The notes: generated from the letters alone by a model not told the origin. Shown: positions 17,444 to 27,729, counted from the first letter of the stretch. The stretch: DNA of 64,000 nt from SG8-30 sp963715485 (GCA_963715485.1 OY970244.1:1240001-1304000), one strand, 5' to 3'. Program-made: numbers and translations.

Positions 17444-19478
17444 CTACTGGAGCCCGTCGGCGACGCGGCCGTCCTCGTAGATGGTCAGCTCGTCTCCGGG
17501 CTCGGCGGTAGTGGTGTACCAGCCGTCCTTGAAGCGGACCGAAATCTCGTATTCGCCCGGCCAGGGTGCGCCGACCAGCAGGTCGTAGGCGCCCTGCGAG
17601 CGCAGTCCCGACCCCGACTCGACGACACGGGTGATCGTGCGCCCGGCAACACCGCTGGGCACGATCTTCACGATGCGTCCCTGCTGGTTGTACTCGCCGC
17701 CGGCGCCGAGCACCCGGATCCGCAGCACGGCGCCCAGCGGAAGTACTGATCGCAGGATCCGGTACTCGCCCCAGCGCGCGACGATGTCGGCGATGCCGCT
17801 GCCGTCGACGTCCGCACAGCCCATCAGGTCGTTCGCAGCAAGCAGGTCACCGGTGTCGGCGGCCAGTTCATCAGGCACATCCGAGCGCATCAGCTGGCCA
17901 TTCACGTTCAGCAGCAGTTGCGGCGTGCCGGTCCCGGTCGCCACGGCATTGCTCGCGACCCATACGTCCTGGAATCCGTCGCCGTTCACGTCGCAGACAG
18001 TCAGTCCGGCACCCCGCGCCGTGGTGTCTCCGTTGACCACGGTGCCGGCGCCGAACACGCCGCCGTCGTTGAGGTAGAGTCGGGTAAAGGTGCCGTCCAG
18101 GCGCACCAGGTCGAGATCGCCGTCGAGGTCGAGGTCCGCCAGGGCCAGGCCCTGGTCGGCCACCGCCGCAAGCCCCGCCGCCGCACTGGCATCGCTGAAG
18201 CTGCCATCGCCCCCGTTGAGCATCAGCCGCGACCCGAACAACAGGTCGACGCGGCCGTCCTCGTTGAAGTCCACCGCCTGCCCGCCACCCGGAACGTACG
18301 CGGCGCCGGCTGGCCCGGTTTGCAGCCCAGCAGCGGCAGCATTGTCGATGAAGCTTCCCGCGCCGTCATTTACCAGCAGCCAGTTGCGTCCGCCGTCCGT
18401 GCCGGACCAGTCGTGCGGCGCGAAGATGTCGACGTCGCCGTCGTTATCGAAATCGGCCGCCAAAATCGTGCCGCCCTGGCCGCCGATGTCGAGCGCTGCC
18501 ACGCTCGCGTCTGCCAGGAAAGTTCCGTTGCCCTGATTGATGTGCAGGATGGCGCGCGAGCCCGCCTGGCTGGCGGCCGATCGTACATCCGAAAAGATAT
18601 CCGGCTTGCCGTCGGCATTGACGTCCGCGAAACGTGAATCGCCGTTGACCCGGTCAGCCGCGAACAGGCTATCGAGGCCCGCAGTGGCGAGGTCACTCGC
18701 CTCGAACGCCCCGGCGCAATCGCCCTGTGCACCAACCAGGTCGAGGCAATCGTCATCGTTGCTGTCGGCCAGCGCCGGCGCCACGTCCGGCAGTTCGAAT
18801 TTGCTGATCCCAAAGGCCGAGGTAACGACAACCGGGCCGTCGAACCCGATGCGGGCGCCCGCCGTAGCGATGACCCGGTAGTAGTTGGCAACGCCCGCTG
18901 AGACGTTCTCGCGCACATAGGGCGATGTGGCGGTGGTAACGAAACCCGCGTCGGGCCTGCGGCCGGCGAGGGCCCCCGCGGAGTTTGCAATGTAGACGCG
19001 ATACTCCTCGGCACCTGCGGCCGGATCGAAATAGACCTTCTGGGTAGTGCCCTCGGTCACTACCGCTGGCCCATTCGACCGTTTCCGGAACCGTTCCCGT
19101 CTCTGCCGAGACGATCACACTGCCTGGGCCATCGCCGCCACTACCGTTTGCATAGATCTGGTAGCGGTAGGTGTGAAAATTGACCAGCCCGGTATGGACA
19201 TAGGTAGTATCTGTCAAGTCCTTGATTGTATTTGGGAATTTTGTTTCTCCCGCAGTGCTGTCCTCCCACCGGATGGTGTATTTCTTGGCATCGGGTACCG
19301 CATTCCAGCTGATCTCTACTTCGCCGTCGCCGCCCTCGGCTACCGGACGGGAGGGCGCCTGGTGAATCGCAGAGCCGCCGCAGCCCGCGAGGGCAGCAGC
19401 CGTCAGGCCACACGCAATGATCAGCGCGCGGAGCATGCCGGCCGGGCTCGGGAGGGCAGGGGCGGGGGTGGGCGTCAT
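17444..19478 (-). CDS. FN3 plus VCBS/FG-GAP calcium-binding lipoprotein, with one frameshift
   Basis: The N-terminus is a lipoprotein signal with lipobox AAALAGC. Two fibronectin-III-like domains follow, then a long FG-GAP/VCBS region with at least seven Asp-rich calcium loops (such as DVNADGKPD, DFDNDGDVD, DFNEDGRVD, DLDLDGDLD). This predicts a surface-exposed beta-propeller used in adhesion or carbohydrate contact. One extra base near 19068 breaks the frame between the two FN3 domains. I chose the ATG at 19478, preceded by AAGGA; an ATG at 19436 would give a shorter signal. Confidence 0.8.
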
Positions 19479-19577
19479 GTCAGGTCCTTGGTCCATTTGC
19501 GATCGCCGCGGTTCCCGCGGCGGCTAAGGGTCGCCAATGATACCTGCTTGCCCGTGGCCGGGGTTCGCCGAGGCTGA

Positions 19578-19865
19578 TCAGCTCCGCGCAGCCGACTGCT
19601 GCTCGTACTGGGAGGGCGTCATGCGCGCGTGGGCCAGGTATTCGCGCAGGTGCTTGATGCCCGACTTGTCGAGCACGTTGCTGTGGTGGGGCCGGTGCAG
19701 TATGCCTTCGGCGCCATTGAGCCTGACGCGCAGCCGGGCGCCGGAAAGCTGCTCGATCTCGGCGCCGAGGTGCCTTAGCAGCGACTCGACTTCCCGCCAG
19801 TGAATGTTGCCACTGACCGGGTCGTGAAATATCGAGCGAAGCAGGTTGTCGTGCTTGTGGCTCAT
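19578..19865 (-). CDS. HicA-like RNA-binding toxin-family protein
   Basis: The 95-residue protein matches the long HicA-like group: SIFHDPVSGNIHWREVESLL with the dsRNA-binding-like fold, then HRPHHSNVLDKSGIKHLREYL. HicA proteins are ribosome-independent mRNases normally paired with a HicB antitoxin. No HicB-like frame lies within 100 bases on either side. It may be an orphan with a different role. Confidence 0.75.
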   Translation of the reverse strand: MSHKHDNLLRSIFHDPVSGNIHWREVESLLRHLGAEIEQLSGARLRVRLNGAEGILHRPHHSNVLDKSGIKHLREYLAHARMTPSQYEQQSAARS

Positions 19866-19930
19866 CGGCTGCGCGTGCCCCGGAGGCGTCGCCTCGACTG
19901 TCTACAAGGGCCAAGGCTATTCTCGGGTTC

Positions 19931-21486
19931 ATGAGCGACAGCCACCAGCCGCAAATGCCGCAGCAGGGCAGGGTGCCTGAGCACTCCCGCCCAAGCGGGG
20001 CGGCGCCTGCCCCCGAATGCGATGTCATCATCGTCGGGTCCGGGTTCTCCGGCATCGCGATGGGCGTCGAGCTCAGGAGGGCCGGCGTCGAGTCCTTTGT
20101 CATCCTCGAGCGCGCCGATGCACCGGGGGGCACTTGGCGTGACAATCACTATCCGGGGGCCGCCTGCGACGTGCCCTCACACCTGTACTCCTATTCCTTT
20201 GAGCCGAAGGCCGACTGGTCACGCTTCTTCGCACCACAGCCGGAGATCCGCGACTACCTGCGCCACTGCCTGGACAAGTACGGGCTCGCAGAAAAGGTCC
20301 GCTACCGCCGGCAGGTCACCGCCGCGCGGTTCGACGCCGGACGGCGCCGCTGGCTGGTGACGACAGGCTCGGGGGAAGCCTGGCTGGCGCGGGCGCTCGT
20401 GCTTGGTAATGGACCGCTGAGCAATCCGGCCAGGCCGGAGATACGGGGTCTCGAGAAATTTGCAGGACGCATCTTCCACTCGGCACGCTGGGCGCAGGAC
20501 TGGGTTGCCGCGGAGCGCCGAGTCGCGGTGATCGGGACGGGCGCGAGTGCCATCCAGATCGTGCCGGAACTCGCGGCCAGTGCCGCGAATCTGTACGTCT
20601 TCCAGCGGACGCCCTCCTGGATCCTGCCCCGGCACGACGCGGCGATAGGCCCGTACCTGCGGTCGTTGCTGGCCGGATATCCGAACCTGCACCGACTGTA
20701 CCGGGCGTCGATCTACTGGCGGTACGAGTCGCGAGCGCTTGGATTCACGGTGCACAAGAGCCTGCTCGCGCCGGGCCGCTGGATGGCGCTCCGGCATCTC
20801 CGGCGACAGGTCAGGGATCCTGCGTTGCGTCGTCGCTTACGCCGGACTACGCGATCGGTTGCAAGCGCGTGCTGCTTTCCGACGATTACTACCCCGCGCT
20901 GCAGCGCGAGAACGTCGAGCTGGTGACTACGCCGATTGAGCGTGTCACCGAGGACGGCATCCGGGTCGGCGATGGCATCGAGTACCGGGTGGACACAATC
21001 GTGCTGGCCACGGGATTTGCGGCTACCGAATATCTGTCGACGATCGACGTGCGGAACCAGGAGGGGCGGCGGCTGGACGAGGGCGACGGCGGCATGCCGT
21101 CGGTCTACCTGGGCATCACCGCCCGTGGGTTTCCCAACCTGTTCCTGCTGATGGGACCGAACACGGGCCTCGGTCACAACTCGATGGTCTTCATGATCGA
21201 GGCCCAGGCCCGTTACGCGCGGCAGGGTATCGAGAAACTCGTCGCGCGCGACGGCGTCGCGATGGACGTCAGGGCGGAAGTGCAGCGGCGCTACGAAGCC
21301 GGCCTGCAGCAGCGGCTTGACCGGTCGGTCTGGAATTCAGGTTGTCGCAGCTGGTACCTGAAGGACGGTCGCAATCCGGTGATCTGGCCGGGGTTTACTT
21401 TTGAATACTGGCTGAAGACGCGCCGGCTCAATCCCGAAGACTATCACTGGACACCGGGCGCAGCGCAAGCGGCCGCGAAAACGTGA
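19931..21486 (+). CDS. Baeyer-Villiger-type flavin monooxygenase, with one frameshift
   Basis: The protein (about 518 residues after repair) has an FAD Rossmann motif GSGFSG near residue 36, the class-B monooxygenase fingerprint FAGRIFHSARW, an NADPH motif GTGASA, and a C-terminal GPNTGLGHNS. Such enzymes insert oxygen into ketones or oxidise heteroatoms. One base is missing near 20834, where RDPALRRR should continue into LTPDYAIGCKRVLLSDDYY. Substrate unknown; it stands alone. Confidence 0.88.
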
Positions 21487-21556
21487 AGCCAGTGCGTTGC
21501 CTGTCGCATCCCCGCAGTATACGGTCGGCATCTGGACACCATGGAAGTCATGCCGC

Positions 21557-21853
21557 GTGAGCCTTCGCGATCAACTCGATCATGTCATGCCCGGCTGGGA
21601 GCGCTGGTACCCCAGCGTATTCGACGCAGCCCAGGACCTGGGCCTGATCCGGGCGCGCGTCTGTCCGCCATCGCAGCTGTTGCTGTCCAATCGGCATTCA
21701 GGCATCAACAGCGAGGCGCTGCAGGCCTTCCGCGAGCGCTGGGCGATCGAGTACGACCCCGAGGTGGATGACACGGAATCCAATGCTCGCCCTGGCCGTG
21801 CGCATCCGCGTCCCGCCCCGGCGGGACGGAAACTCCGGCGCTGGCGCCGCTAG
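21557..21853 (+). CDS. Small hypothetical protein
   Basis: A possible 98-residue protein from GTG 21557 (SLRDQLDHVMPGWERWYPSV), with a very basic C-terminus. I recognise no family. It converges on the hydrogenase large-subunit gene and overlaps its stop by four bases. Plausible composition in the first 70 residues favours a gene, but the basic tail could be random GC-rich translation. Confidence 0.4.
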   Translation: MSLRDQLDHVMPGWERWYPSVFDAAQDLGLIRARVCPPSQLLLSNRHSGINSEALQAFRERWAIEYDPEVDDTESNARPGRAHPRPAPAGRKLRRWRR

Positions 21854-23580
21854 ACGACCTTAACCTCGATCAGCTGCTGCCCATCCGGGTCCATTACGTG
21901 AACTGCGCAGGCGATGCACGGGTCGAAGCTGTGGATCGTGCGCAGAATCTCGATTGGCTGTTTCGGATCGTGCAGCCGATGGCCGGCGAGCGCTGCTTCA
22001 TAGGCGCCCGGCTGTCCGCCGGCGTCGCGTGGTCCCGCGTTCCAGGTGCTGGGTACCACCGCCTGGTAGTTGGCAATCTTGCCGTTCTCGATGACGATCC
22101 AGTGGCCGAGCGCGCCGCGCGGAGCTTCCATGAACCCGGCGCCTCGGGCCTTCTTCGGCCAACTGGTCGGGTCCCAGAGCGTCGGGTTGAAGGTCTTCGT
22201 GTCGCCCGCCTTGATGTTGTAGATCAGCTGGTCGTACCAGCCCTGCATCGCGTCAGCGAAGATCTTGGTCTCCAGCGTGCGTGCGGCGGTCCGGCCAAGC
22301 GTGGAAAACAGGGCGTCGATGGGGACTTCCAGCCGCGACAGCGTCATGTCGACGAGTTCGCGTGCCTGGTCGTGGCCGGTTGCGTACATCATCAGCATGC
22401 GTGCTAGCGGTCCTACCTCGACCGCCTTGCCACGCCAACGCGGCGATTTCAGCCAGGAATAGCCATCGTCCACGTCGAGTTGCTGGTAGGGCGGCTTCGG
22501 ACCCGTGTAGTTGAGCGTGGTCTCGCCATCGTAGGGATGCAACCCTGCCTGTTTTCCGTCGGCGTAGTCGTACCAGGCATGGGATACGAATTCCTGGATC
22601 TGCGCCGGGTCGTGCAGATCGACCTCCTGGATATCCGACAGGTTTCGATCCAGGATGACGCCGCGCGGCACCATGAACTTCGCCGTATCGTTGATGGAGG
22701 TCGCCGGGAAGTCGCCATAGCACATGAAATTGCCGAGGCCCTCCCCCTGGGCGGCCCAGTCCTTGTAGAAGCCGGCGATGGCCAGCGTGTCGGGGACATA
22801 GACCTGGTCGACGAACTCGCGCATGCGGGTGATGATTTCCTGCACCTGTGACAGCCGCTTGGTGTTGATTGCGGAGTCCGAGTTGAGGTCGATCGGGTTC
22901 GGAACGCCGCCCACCAGGAAGTGGGGGTGCGGGTTCTTGCCGCCGAAGATCGCGTGCAGCGCGGCGACATCGCGCTGCCAGGCCAGCGCATCGAGATAGT
23001 GCGCCACCGCCATCAGGTTGGCCTCGGGCGGCAGCTTGTAGGCGGGGTGACCCCAGTATGCGTTGGCGAAGATGCCCAGCTGGCCGCTCTCTACCAGTGC
23101 CTTGACCCTGCGCTGCACGTCGGCAAAGTGACCAGGCGAGGATCTGGGGTAGCTGCTCAGGCTCTGCGCCAGTGTCGAGGTCGCCGCCGGATCGGCAGAA
23201 AGCGCCGAGACCACGTCAACCCAGTCGAGCGCATGCAGGTGGTAGAAGTGCATGACGTGGTCGTGCACGTACTGGGAGCCGATCATCAGGTTGCGGACCA
23301 GGTTGGCATTTGCCGGGACCTGGTAGCCGAGCGCATCCTCGACGGCGCGAACCGAGGCGATGCCATGAACCAGCGTGCAGACCCCGCAGATCCGCTGTGC
23401 AAAGGCCCATGCGTCACGCGGATCCCGGCCGCGCAGGATGATCTCGATGCCGCGGACCATCGTTCCCGCACTGTAGGCCTGCTGAATGACGCCATCCGCG
23501 TCGGTTTCGGCCTCGATTCGGAGGTGGCCCTCGATGCGGGTGATTGGGTCGACGACGACCCGGCGTGCCTCGGTGCTCAT
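21850..23580 (-). CDS. hynL: [NiFe] hydrogenase large subunit, Isp-type (group 1e-like)
   Basis: The 576-residue catalytic subunit carries both nickel motifs: RICGVCTLVHG (Cys65, Cys68) and DPCIACAVH (Cys555, Cys558). The 15 residues after His561 are the C-terminal peptide that a maturation protease removes after nickel insertion. It oxidises H2 at the membrane. The start at 23580 overlaps the isp2 stop (ATGA). Subgroup is inferred from the Isp1/Isp2 genes lying between the small and large subunits. Confidence 0.95.
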   Translation of the reverse strand: MSTEARRVVVDPITRIEGHLRIEAETDADGVIQQAYSAGTMVRGIEIILRGRDPRDAWAFAQRICGVCTLVHGIASVRAVEDALGYQVPANANLVRNLMIGSQYVHDHVMHFYHLHALDWVDVVSALSADPAATSTLAQSLSSYPRSSPGHFADVQRRVKALVESGQLGIFANAYWGHPAYKLPPEANLMAVAHYLDALAWQRDVAALHAIFGGKNPHPHFLVGGVPNPIDLNSDSAINTKRLSQVQEIITRMREFVDQVYVPDTLAIAGFYKDWAAQGEGLGNFMCYGDFPATSINDTAKFMVPRGVILDRNLSDIQEVDLHDPAQIQEFVSHAWYDYADGKQAGLHPYDGETTLNYTGPKPPYQQLDVDDGYSWLKSPRWRGKAVEVGPLARMLMMYATGHDQARELVDMTLSRLEVPIDALFSTLGRTAARTLETKIFADAMQGWYDQLIYNIKAGDTKTFNPTLWDPTSWPKKARGAGFMEAPRGALGHWIVIENGKIANYQAVVPSTWNAGPRDAGGQPGAYEAALAGHRLHDPKQPIEILRTIHSFDPCIACAVHVMDPDGQQLIEVKVV

Positions 23581-24950
23581 GCGTCGTCCTCGATCAGGTT
23601 GTCGGCCACCATCTCCAGCAGGCTGTGCATGGTCTTGTCCCACTTGAAGTGTGCCTGGCCGTCATCGAAGGTCTGGCGACAGTTGGCGCAGCTGGTCACG
23701 GGAATTTCCGCTCCGGTCTTCTCTATCTGGTCCATCTTGATCTGGAACACCTTGTGCCGCAGCTTGTCCGCCCGGTGTATGGCCACGACGCCGCCACCGC
23801 CGCCACAGCACCAGTTCGTACCCTTGGTCGGAAACATTTCCCGTAGCTCCACACCAAGTGCTGCCAGCACCTCGCGTGGCGCCTCGATCGCGCCGCCGCG
23901 CCGCGCTACCTGGCAGGGATCGTGGAATGTGACGCTCTTGCCGACCTTCTTCAGCCGCAGCCGGCCCTCGCGAACGTTTTCCGCGAGGAACTCCGCCATG
24001 TGCAGGACGCGGAACGGCAGCGGCTTGCCGTTCATGTTGGCGCCCATCCAGCGCAGCGCCTGGTAGGCGTGCCCGCATTCCGGGAGGATCAGCGTCTTTG
24101 CTCCACAGGCGATTGCGGCGTCGACCAGCTTCATCGTCATCTGCTTCTGCCAGGCAGCGTTGCCCGACAGCAGCCCGAAGTTGGTAGCCTCGTAGCCGTC
24201 TGTGCGGAAGGTCCAGTCCACGCCCAGGTGGTTCATCACCCTTGCGGTGGCGACTACCGAGTCGGGGTACTTCATGATCTCGATCGAGGACATGGTGCAG
24301 AGCACCTCGGCCTTGTCCCTGTCAATCGGAATGTCGACCTCGTGGTCGTCGGCCAGCCAGTCGACGCGGTCCGCGAATACCTTTGGCGTCGCCCCCAGCG
24401 GACTGCCCTCGCGCTTGGCTCGCTCGGCGACGGCGTAGAGTTCGTGCGGAACAAGCCCGGCGTGGAACATGCCGTGCCGGGCCTGCGAGATGAGCGTGGC
24501 AATGTCGATTCCCATCGGGCACATGAGCGAGCAACGGCCGCAGACCGTGCAGGAGTCGTACAGCAGGTGCTGCCACTCGGCGAGCTGGGCGTGAGTCACC
24601 TTGGGCTTCAGGTTGAACAGCCGGAAGAACAGCGCAAAGGGGCCGTACTCGCGTTTGTAGGCCTGCTTGAAGGGCTCGAGCTTCCAGATCGGCGTGTATC
24701 GCGGGTCCTTGGTCACTTCGTGGAAGTGGCAGGCCTCCGCGCACATGCCGCAATGGATGCAGGATTCCATGTAGATCGCGGCAGTCCGGCCGAAGTCCTT
24801 GACGAAGTTGCGCATTGCGGTTTCGACGCGCTGCTCGTCGGACATGTCGCCCTGCATGTCGAAACGGACCTTCGGGTCCTTGACGGAAAAGCGGGGCTCG
24901 TTGAGTTCCAGTGGAAACTTCTGGTCGATGTCCTGGTTGGGAGCGCTCAT
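23577..24950 (-). CDS. isp2: Isp2: HdrD-like iron-sulfur protein of the hydrogenase
   Basis: This 457-residue protein has two N-terminal ferredoxin motifs (CIHCGMCAEACHF, CTVCGRCSLMCPMG) and a C-terminal heterodisulfide-reductase-type region with CCG motifs (HDPCQ...NWCCGGGGG...SCANCRQTF). Isp2 links hydrogenase to the membrane cytochrome Isp1 and probably to quinone or a thiol acceptor. Its start overlaps the isp1 stop and its stop overlaps the hynL start, so all three are coupled. Confidence 0.92.
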   Translation of the reverse strand: MSAPNQDIDQKFPLELNEPRFSVKDPKVRFDMQGDMSDEQRVETAMRNFVKDFGRTAAIYMESCIHCGMCAEACHFHEVTKDPRYTPIWKLEPFKQAYKREYGPFALFFRLFNLKPKVTHAQLAEWQHLLYDSCTVCGRCSLMCPMGIDIATLISQARHGMFHAGLVPHELYAVAERAKREGSPLGATPKVFADRVDWLADDHEVDIPIDRDKAEVLCTMSSIEIMKYPDSVVATARVMNHLGVDWTFRTDGYEATNFGLLSGNAAWQKQMTMKLVDAAIACGAKTLILPECGHAYQALRWMGANMNGKPLPFRVLHMAEFLAENVREGRLRLKKVGKSVTFHDPCQVARRGGAIEAPREVLAALGVELREMFPTKGTNWCCGGGGGVVAIHRADKLRHKVFQIKMDQIEKTGAEIPVTSCANCRQTFDDGQAHFKWDKTMHSLLEMVADNLIEDDA

Positions 24951-25636
24951 AGCGAAGCTCCCTTGCGCTCGAAGATCATGCCTGTCGCGCCTCGTGCGGC
25001 GAAGATCGTAAAGGCGTGAATCAGCTTGCTGAACGGAAACCACACCAGCAGGACCTCGGCCGACAGGATGTGCGTGCCGAGCAGGGTTTCGTAGCGGATG
25101 CCGCCGGCGTGCGCGTAGGTGAGCAGGCCGGTGGCAAGCGGCGCGACTGTCAGCAGCCAGCTGAAGTAGTCGTCGAAGTTCGAGATCAGCCGCTTGACCG
25201 GATTGGTGATGCGATGGATCAGCACCGCTACCAGCGCGGCGACGGAGATTGCGCTCAAAAAGGTGATCGCCGCGGTCGGCAGCACCGGCCAGCGGAAGCC
25301 GAAGATTCCCTCGAAGTCGGTGCCGAAGAGCCCCTCGAACACGCTCTCGAAGAACAGCAGGTGAGGCACGTAGAAAAACAGTGCCACCAGGAAGCCCAGA
25401 TGGAAGGTGTAGCCCATCACCTCACCAAAAGCGGTGCCCTCCAGGAATTCCTTGCGCGGCCAGGAACGCAGTGCGATCAGCCGCAGGCCTTTCCATTTGG
25501 CCGGATTCCTCGGCTCTGACAGGTCTGGCTTGGTTCTGAGGAAGAAAATACCGACCAGCCGCCAGAGCAGGCCGAATACGAAGATGGCCACCGACCACTG
25601 CAGTCCAGGGCCGCGCGCAAAGTCGAGTAGCGTCAT
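24947..25636 (-). CDS. isp1: Isp1: NarI-like cytochrome b of the hydrogenase
   Basis: The 229-residue protein has about five membrane helices and histidines placed for haem b (for example YTFHLGF, and GTHILSAEVLL). It resembles the NarI/HdrE family. It would carry electrons from Isp2 to the quinone pool. It overlaps the small-subunit stop upstream and the isp2 start downstream by four bases each. Confidence 0.9.
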   Translation of the reverse strand: MTLLDFARGPGLQWSVAIFVFGLLWRLVGIFFLRTKPDLSEPRNPAKWKGLRLIALRSWPRKEFLEGTAFGEVMGYTFHLGFLVALFFYVPHLLFFESVFEGLFGTDFEGIFGFRWPVLPTAAITFLSAISVAALVAVLIHRITNPVKRLISNFDDYFSWLLTVAPLATGLLTYAHAGGIRYETLLGTHILSAEVLLVWFPFSKLIHAFTIFAARGATGMIFERKGASL

Positions 25637-26689
25637 GATTGCTTGGCCTCCACGTCCTTCTGGCGCTTGCGGCCCAGGGCCGCGGCCGCCGCGCCAAGCA
25701 CCACGCCGGCGCCGGCAGCGGCAGCGATGGTCTTGCCGGATCCCCAGTCACCGGCCGACAGTGGCTGATAGAAGCCGCCCTTGTCCCAGAACTTCGGTTC
25801 CGAGCAACCGATGCATCCGTGGCCGGCCTCGATCGGGAAACTGGTGCCGTTGTTCCACTTCGTCGTTGCGCAGGCGTTGTAGGTAACCGGGCCCTTGCAG
25901 CCGAGCTTGAACAGGCACCAGCCTTTCTTGGCGCCCTCGTCGTCGAAGCTCTCGGCGAACTGGCCGCGTTCATAGAAGGGCCGCCGGTAGCAGCGGTCGT
26001 GAATGTTCTGGCCGTAGAAGGCCTTCGGCCGGCCAAGCGCGTCGAGTTCGGGAATCTTTCCGAAGGTCAGGTACTGCACCAGGGTTCCGGTGATCACGAC
26101 CGGGATGGGGGGACAGCCCGAGATGTTGATGATCGGCTTGTCCTTCACCACGTCGGAGACCGACACGGCGCCGGTCGGGTTCGGGTTGGCCTGCGGAATT
26201 CCGCCGAACGCCGCGCAGCTGCCGACCGCGACCACGGCGGCGCAACCGCTTGCAGCCTCCTTGAGCATTTCGAGATTGCTGACGCCCTGCAATGGTGCCG
26301 TAGCCAGGATTGGCGGTCGGGATCGATCCGTCGACGATGAGCAGGTACTTGCCCCAGTTGTCCTTCATCGCCTTCTCGCGGGCGTGCTCGGCCGCCTCGC
26401 CCGCGGCGGCCTGCAGGGTGTGCTGGTAATCGAGCGAAATGGCCTCGAAGATCAGGCTCTCGATCGTCGCGCCGTGAGCGCGGGTGATGGACTCGGTGCA
26501 GCCCGTGCATTCCTGGAAGGGCAGCCAGATCACCGAGGGGCGCCGGGCCACTTCCAGCGCCGCGGCGATGCGCGGCACCATGGACGGCGGCAGCGCCATG
26601 AGCGATGCGCTGGTCGCGCAGAACCTGAGAAATTGCCTGCGGGAGACGCCGCGCGCGCGCAGGTATTCGCCGAGTGTCGATGACGCCAT
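25633..26689 (-). CDS. hynS: [NiFe] hydrogenase small subunit, with one frameshift
   Basis: The N-terminus has a Tat signal (SRRQFLRFCATSASLMAL), showing export of the folded heterodimer. Fe-S ligands are present: ECTGCTES proximal, GSCAAFGG, SGCPPIP, then the CATTKWNN...CIGC distal pattern. A C-terminal hydrophobic segment precedes RKRQKD. One extra base in a CCC run near 26286 splits the gene inside TANPGYGTIAG-VSNLEMLKEA. The proximal motif has CTGC, not the CTCC of O2-tolerant group 1d enzymes. Confidence 0.92.
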
Positions 26690-26819
26690 GTGGATCCCCC
26701 GTCAGATGCCGTGACCCTGTCAGGGCCGGCTGCACGGTTACATTAGCGTTTGGTGATGAAGCCGCAATAATAGTTGGGCGCGGTCCTGTAGGTAGATCCC
26801 GCAACGCGGCTCAGTGCCG

Positions 26820-27287
26820 TCAGGTGGACCAGTCGTTGAGCAGCCTCCGCGCCTCGGCCGCTGCGGCTGGCAGGGAGGCGGTGACCTCAGGGCTGAGCGT
26901 CTCGCCCCAGCCGGTTTCGGCTGGTTGTACGCCGATGAATGCGCGCCGATCGGGCAGGGTGTCGGTGAGACGTGCCAGGTCGAGCAGGTCGCGGATGCCG
27001 ACCTCGTGAACGCTGCAGCGGGCGGTTCGCAGGAATTCGTCCATTTCGGCGCCAGCCAGCGACCGGATGGTACCGGGAGCTTCGCCCAGCTGTGCCGCAT
27101 CGAGCACGAGCAGCGCGCGACACGCCTGGATATCTGGCAGGAGCACGAAACTGAGGGTGCCGGCGTCGATGTACTCGACGCCTGGCAGTGGCGGCTGCAG
27201 CGCCTGAAGGTGTTCCAGGAGCCTCACGCCGACGCCGTCGTCGGACATCAGCGTGTTGCCCACACCAAGAACCAATATTGGGGACAT
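26820..27287 (-). CDS. hupD: Hydrogenase maturation endopeptidase
   Basis: This 155-residue protein is the HupD/HyaD/HynD protease that trims the large subunit after nickel insertion. It opens with LVLGVGNTLMSDDGVGVRLL, with the conserved metal-ligand glutamate/aspartate positions and YIDAGTLSF. It is the first gene of the hydrogenase set, 130 bases before hynS, so a second promoter between them is possible. Confidence 0.93.
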   Translation of the reverse strand: MSPILVLGVGNTLMSDDGVGVRLLEHLQALQPPLPGVEYIDAGTLSFVLLPDIQACRALLVLDAAQLGEAPGTIRSLAGAEMDEFLRTARCSVHEVGIRDLLDLARLTDTLPDRRAFIGVQPAETGWGETLSPEVTASLPAAAAEARRLLNDWST

Positions 27288-27294
27288 TGCGGTC

Positions 27295-27353
27295 TTCTAA
27301 AGCGGGGACAGTTTACTTATATGCCATATAAGTAAACTGTCCCCGCTTTAGAA
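27295..27353. repeat. REP-like palindrome, family A copy 3
   Basis: A perfect 59-base palindrome: two 29-base arms around one base, starting TTCTAAAGCGGGGACAGTTT. It lies between hupD and the ArsR repressor gene, at the junction of the hydrogenase and sulfur-oxidation blocks. As a strong hairpin it could separate the transcripts or stabilise an mRNA end. Confidence 0.92.
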
Positions 27354-27368
27354 GGGGGCGGTCCCTTA

Positions 27369-27695
27369 TTACTTGCCGGGAGTCTCGCAGAACCGCCGGT
27401 GCAGGGTCTCCATCAGCGCGGTGGCGTCCTGATTGGCGATCCGGTAGTAGACGGACTGGCCTTCGCGGCGGGTGGCCACGATGTCCTGGTCCCGCAGCAC
27501 GGCGAGGTGCTGGGACATTGCCGACTGGCTGAGCCCGACCGTGTCCTGCAACTCGCCGACAGATTTCTCACCCTCGATCAGCTGGCACAGGACCATCAGC
27601 CGTGCCTCGTTGGCCATGGCCTTGAGCAGGCCACAGGCCTTGCCTGCGCTTTCCTGCATTTCGCTGAAATCGAGCTCGCTGGCGGGAACCGTCAT
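27369..27695 (-). CDS. shdrR: ArsR-family repressor, sHdrR/SqrR-like persulfide sensor
   Basis: The 108-residue protein has a winged helix-turn-helix (VGELQDTVGLSQSAMSQHLAVL). Cys37 (VLCQ) and Cys103 (RFCE) are 66 residues apart, the spacing of the redox pair in SqrR and, as I recall, in the sHdrR repressor of Hyphomicrobium. Such proteins release DNA when a persulfide bridge forms. It ends the shdr operon, 34 bases after lbpA. Start MTVPASELD at 27695. Confidence 0.82.
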   Translation of the reverse strand: MTVPASELDFSEMQESAGKACGLLKAMANEARLMVLCQLIEGEKSVGELQDTVGLSQSAMSQHLAVLRDQDIVATRREGQSVYYRIANQDATALMETLHRRFCETPGK

Positions 27696-27729
27696 GGGTC
27701 GGGATCCTACCGGGAATCCAGGTGAAGCA

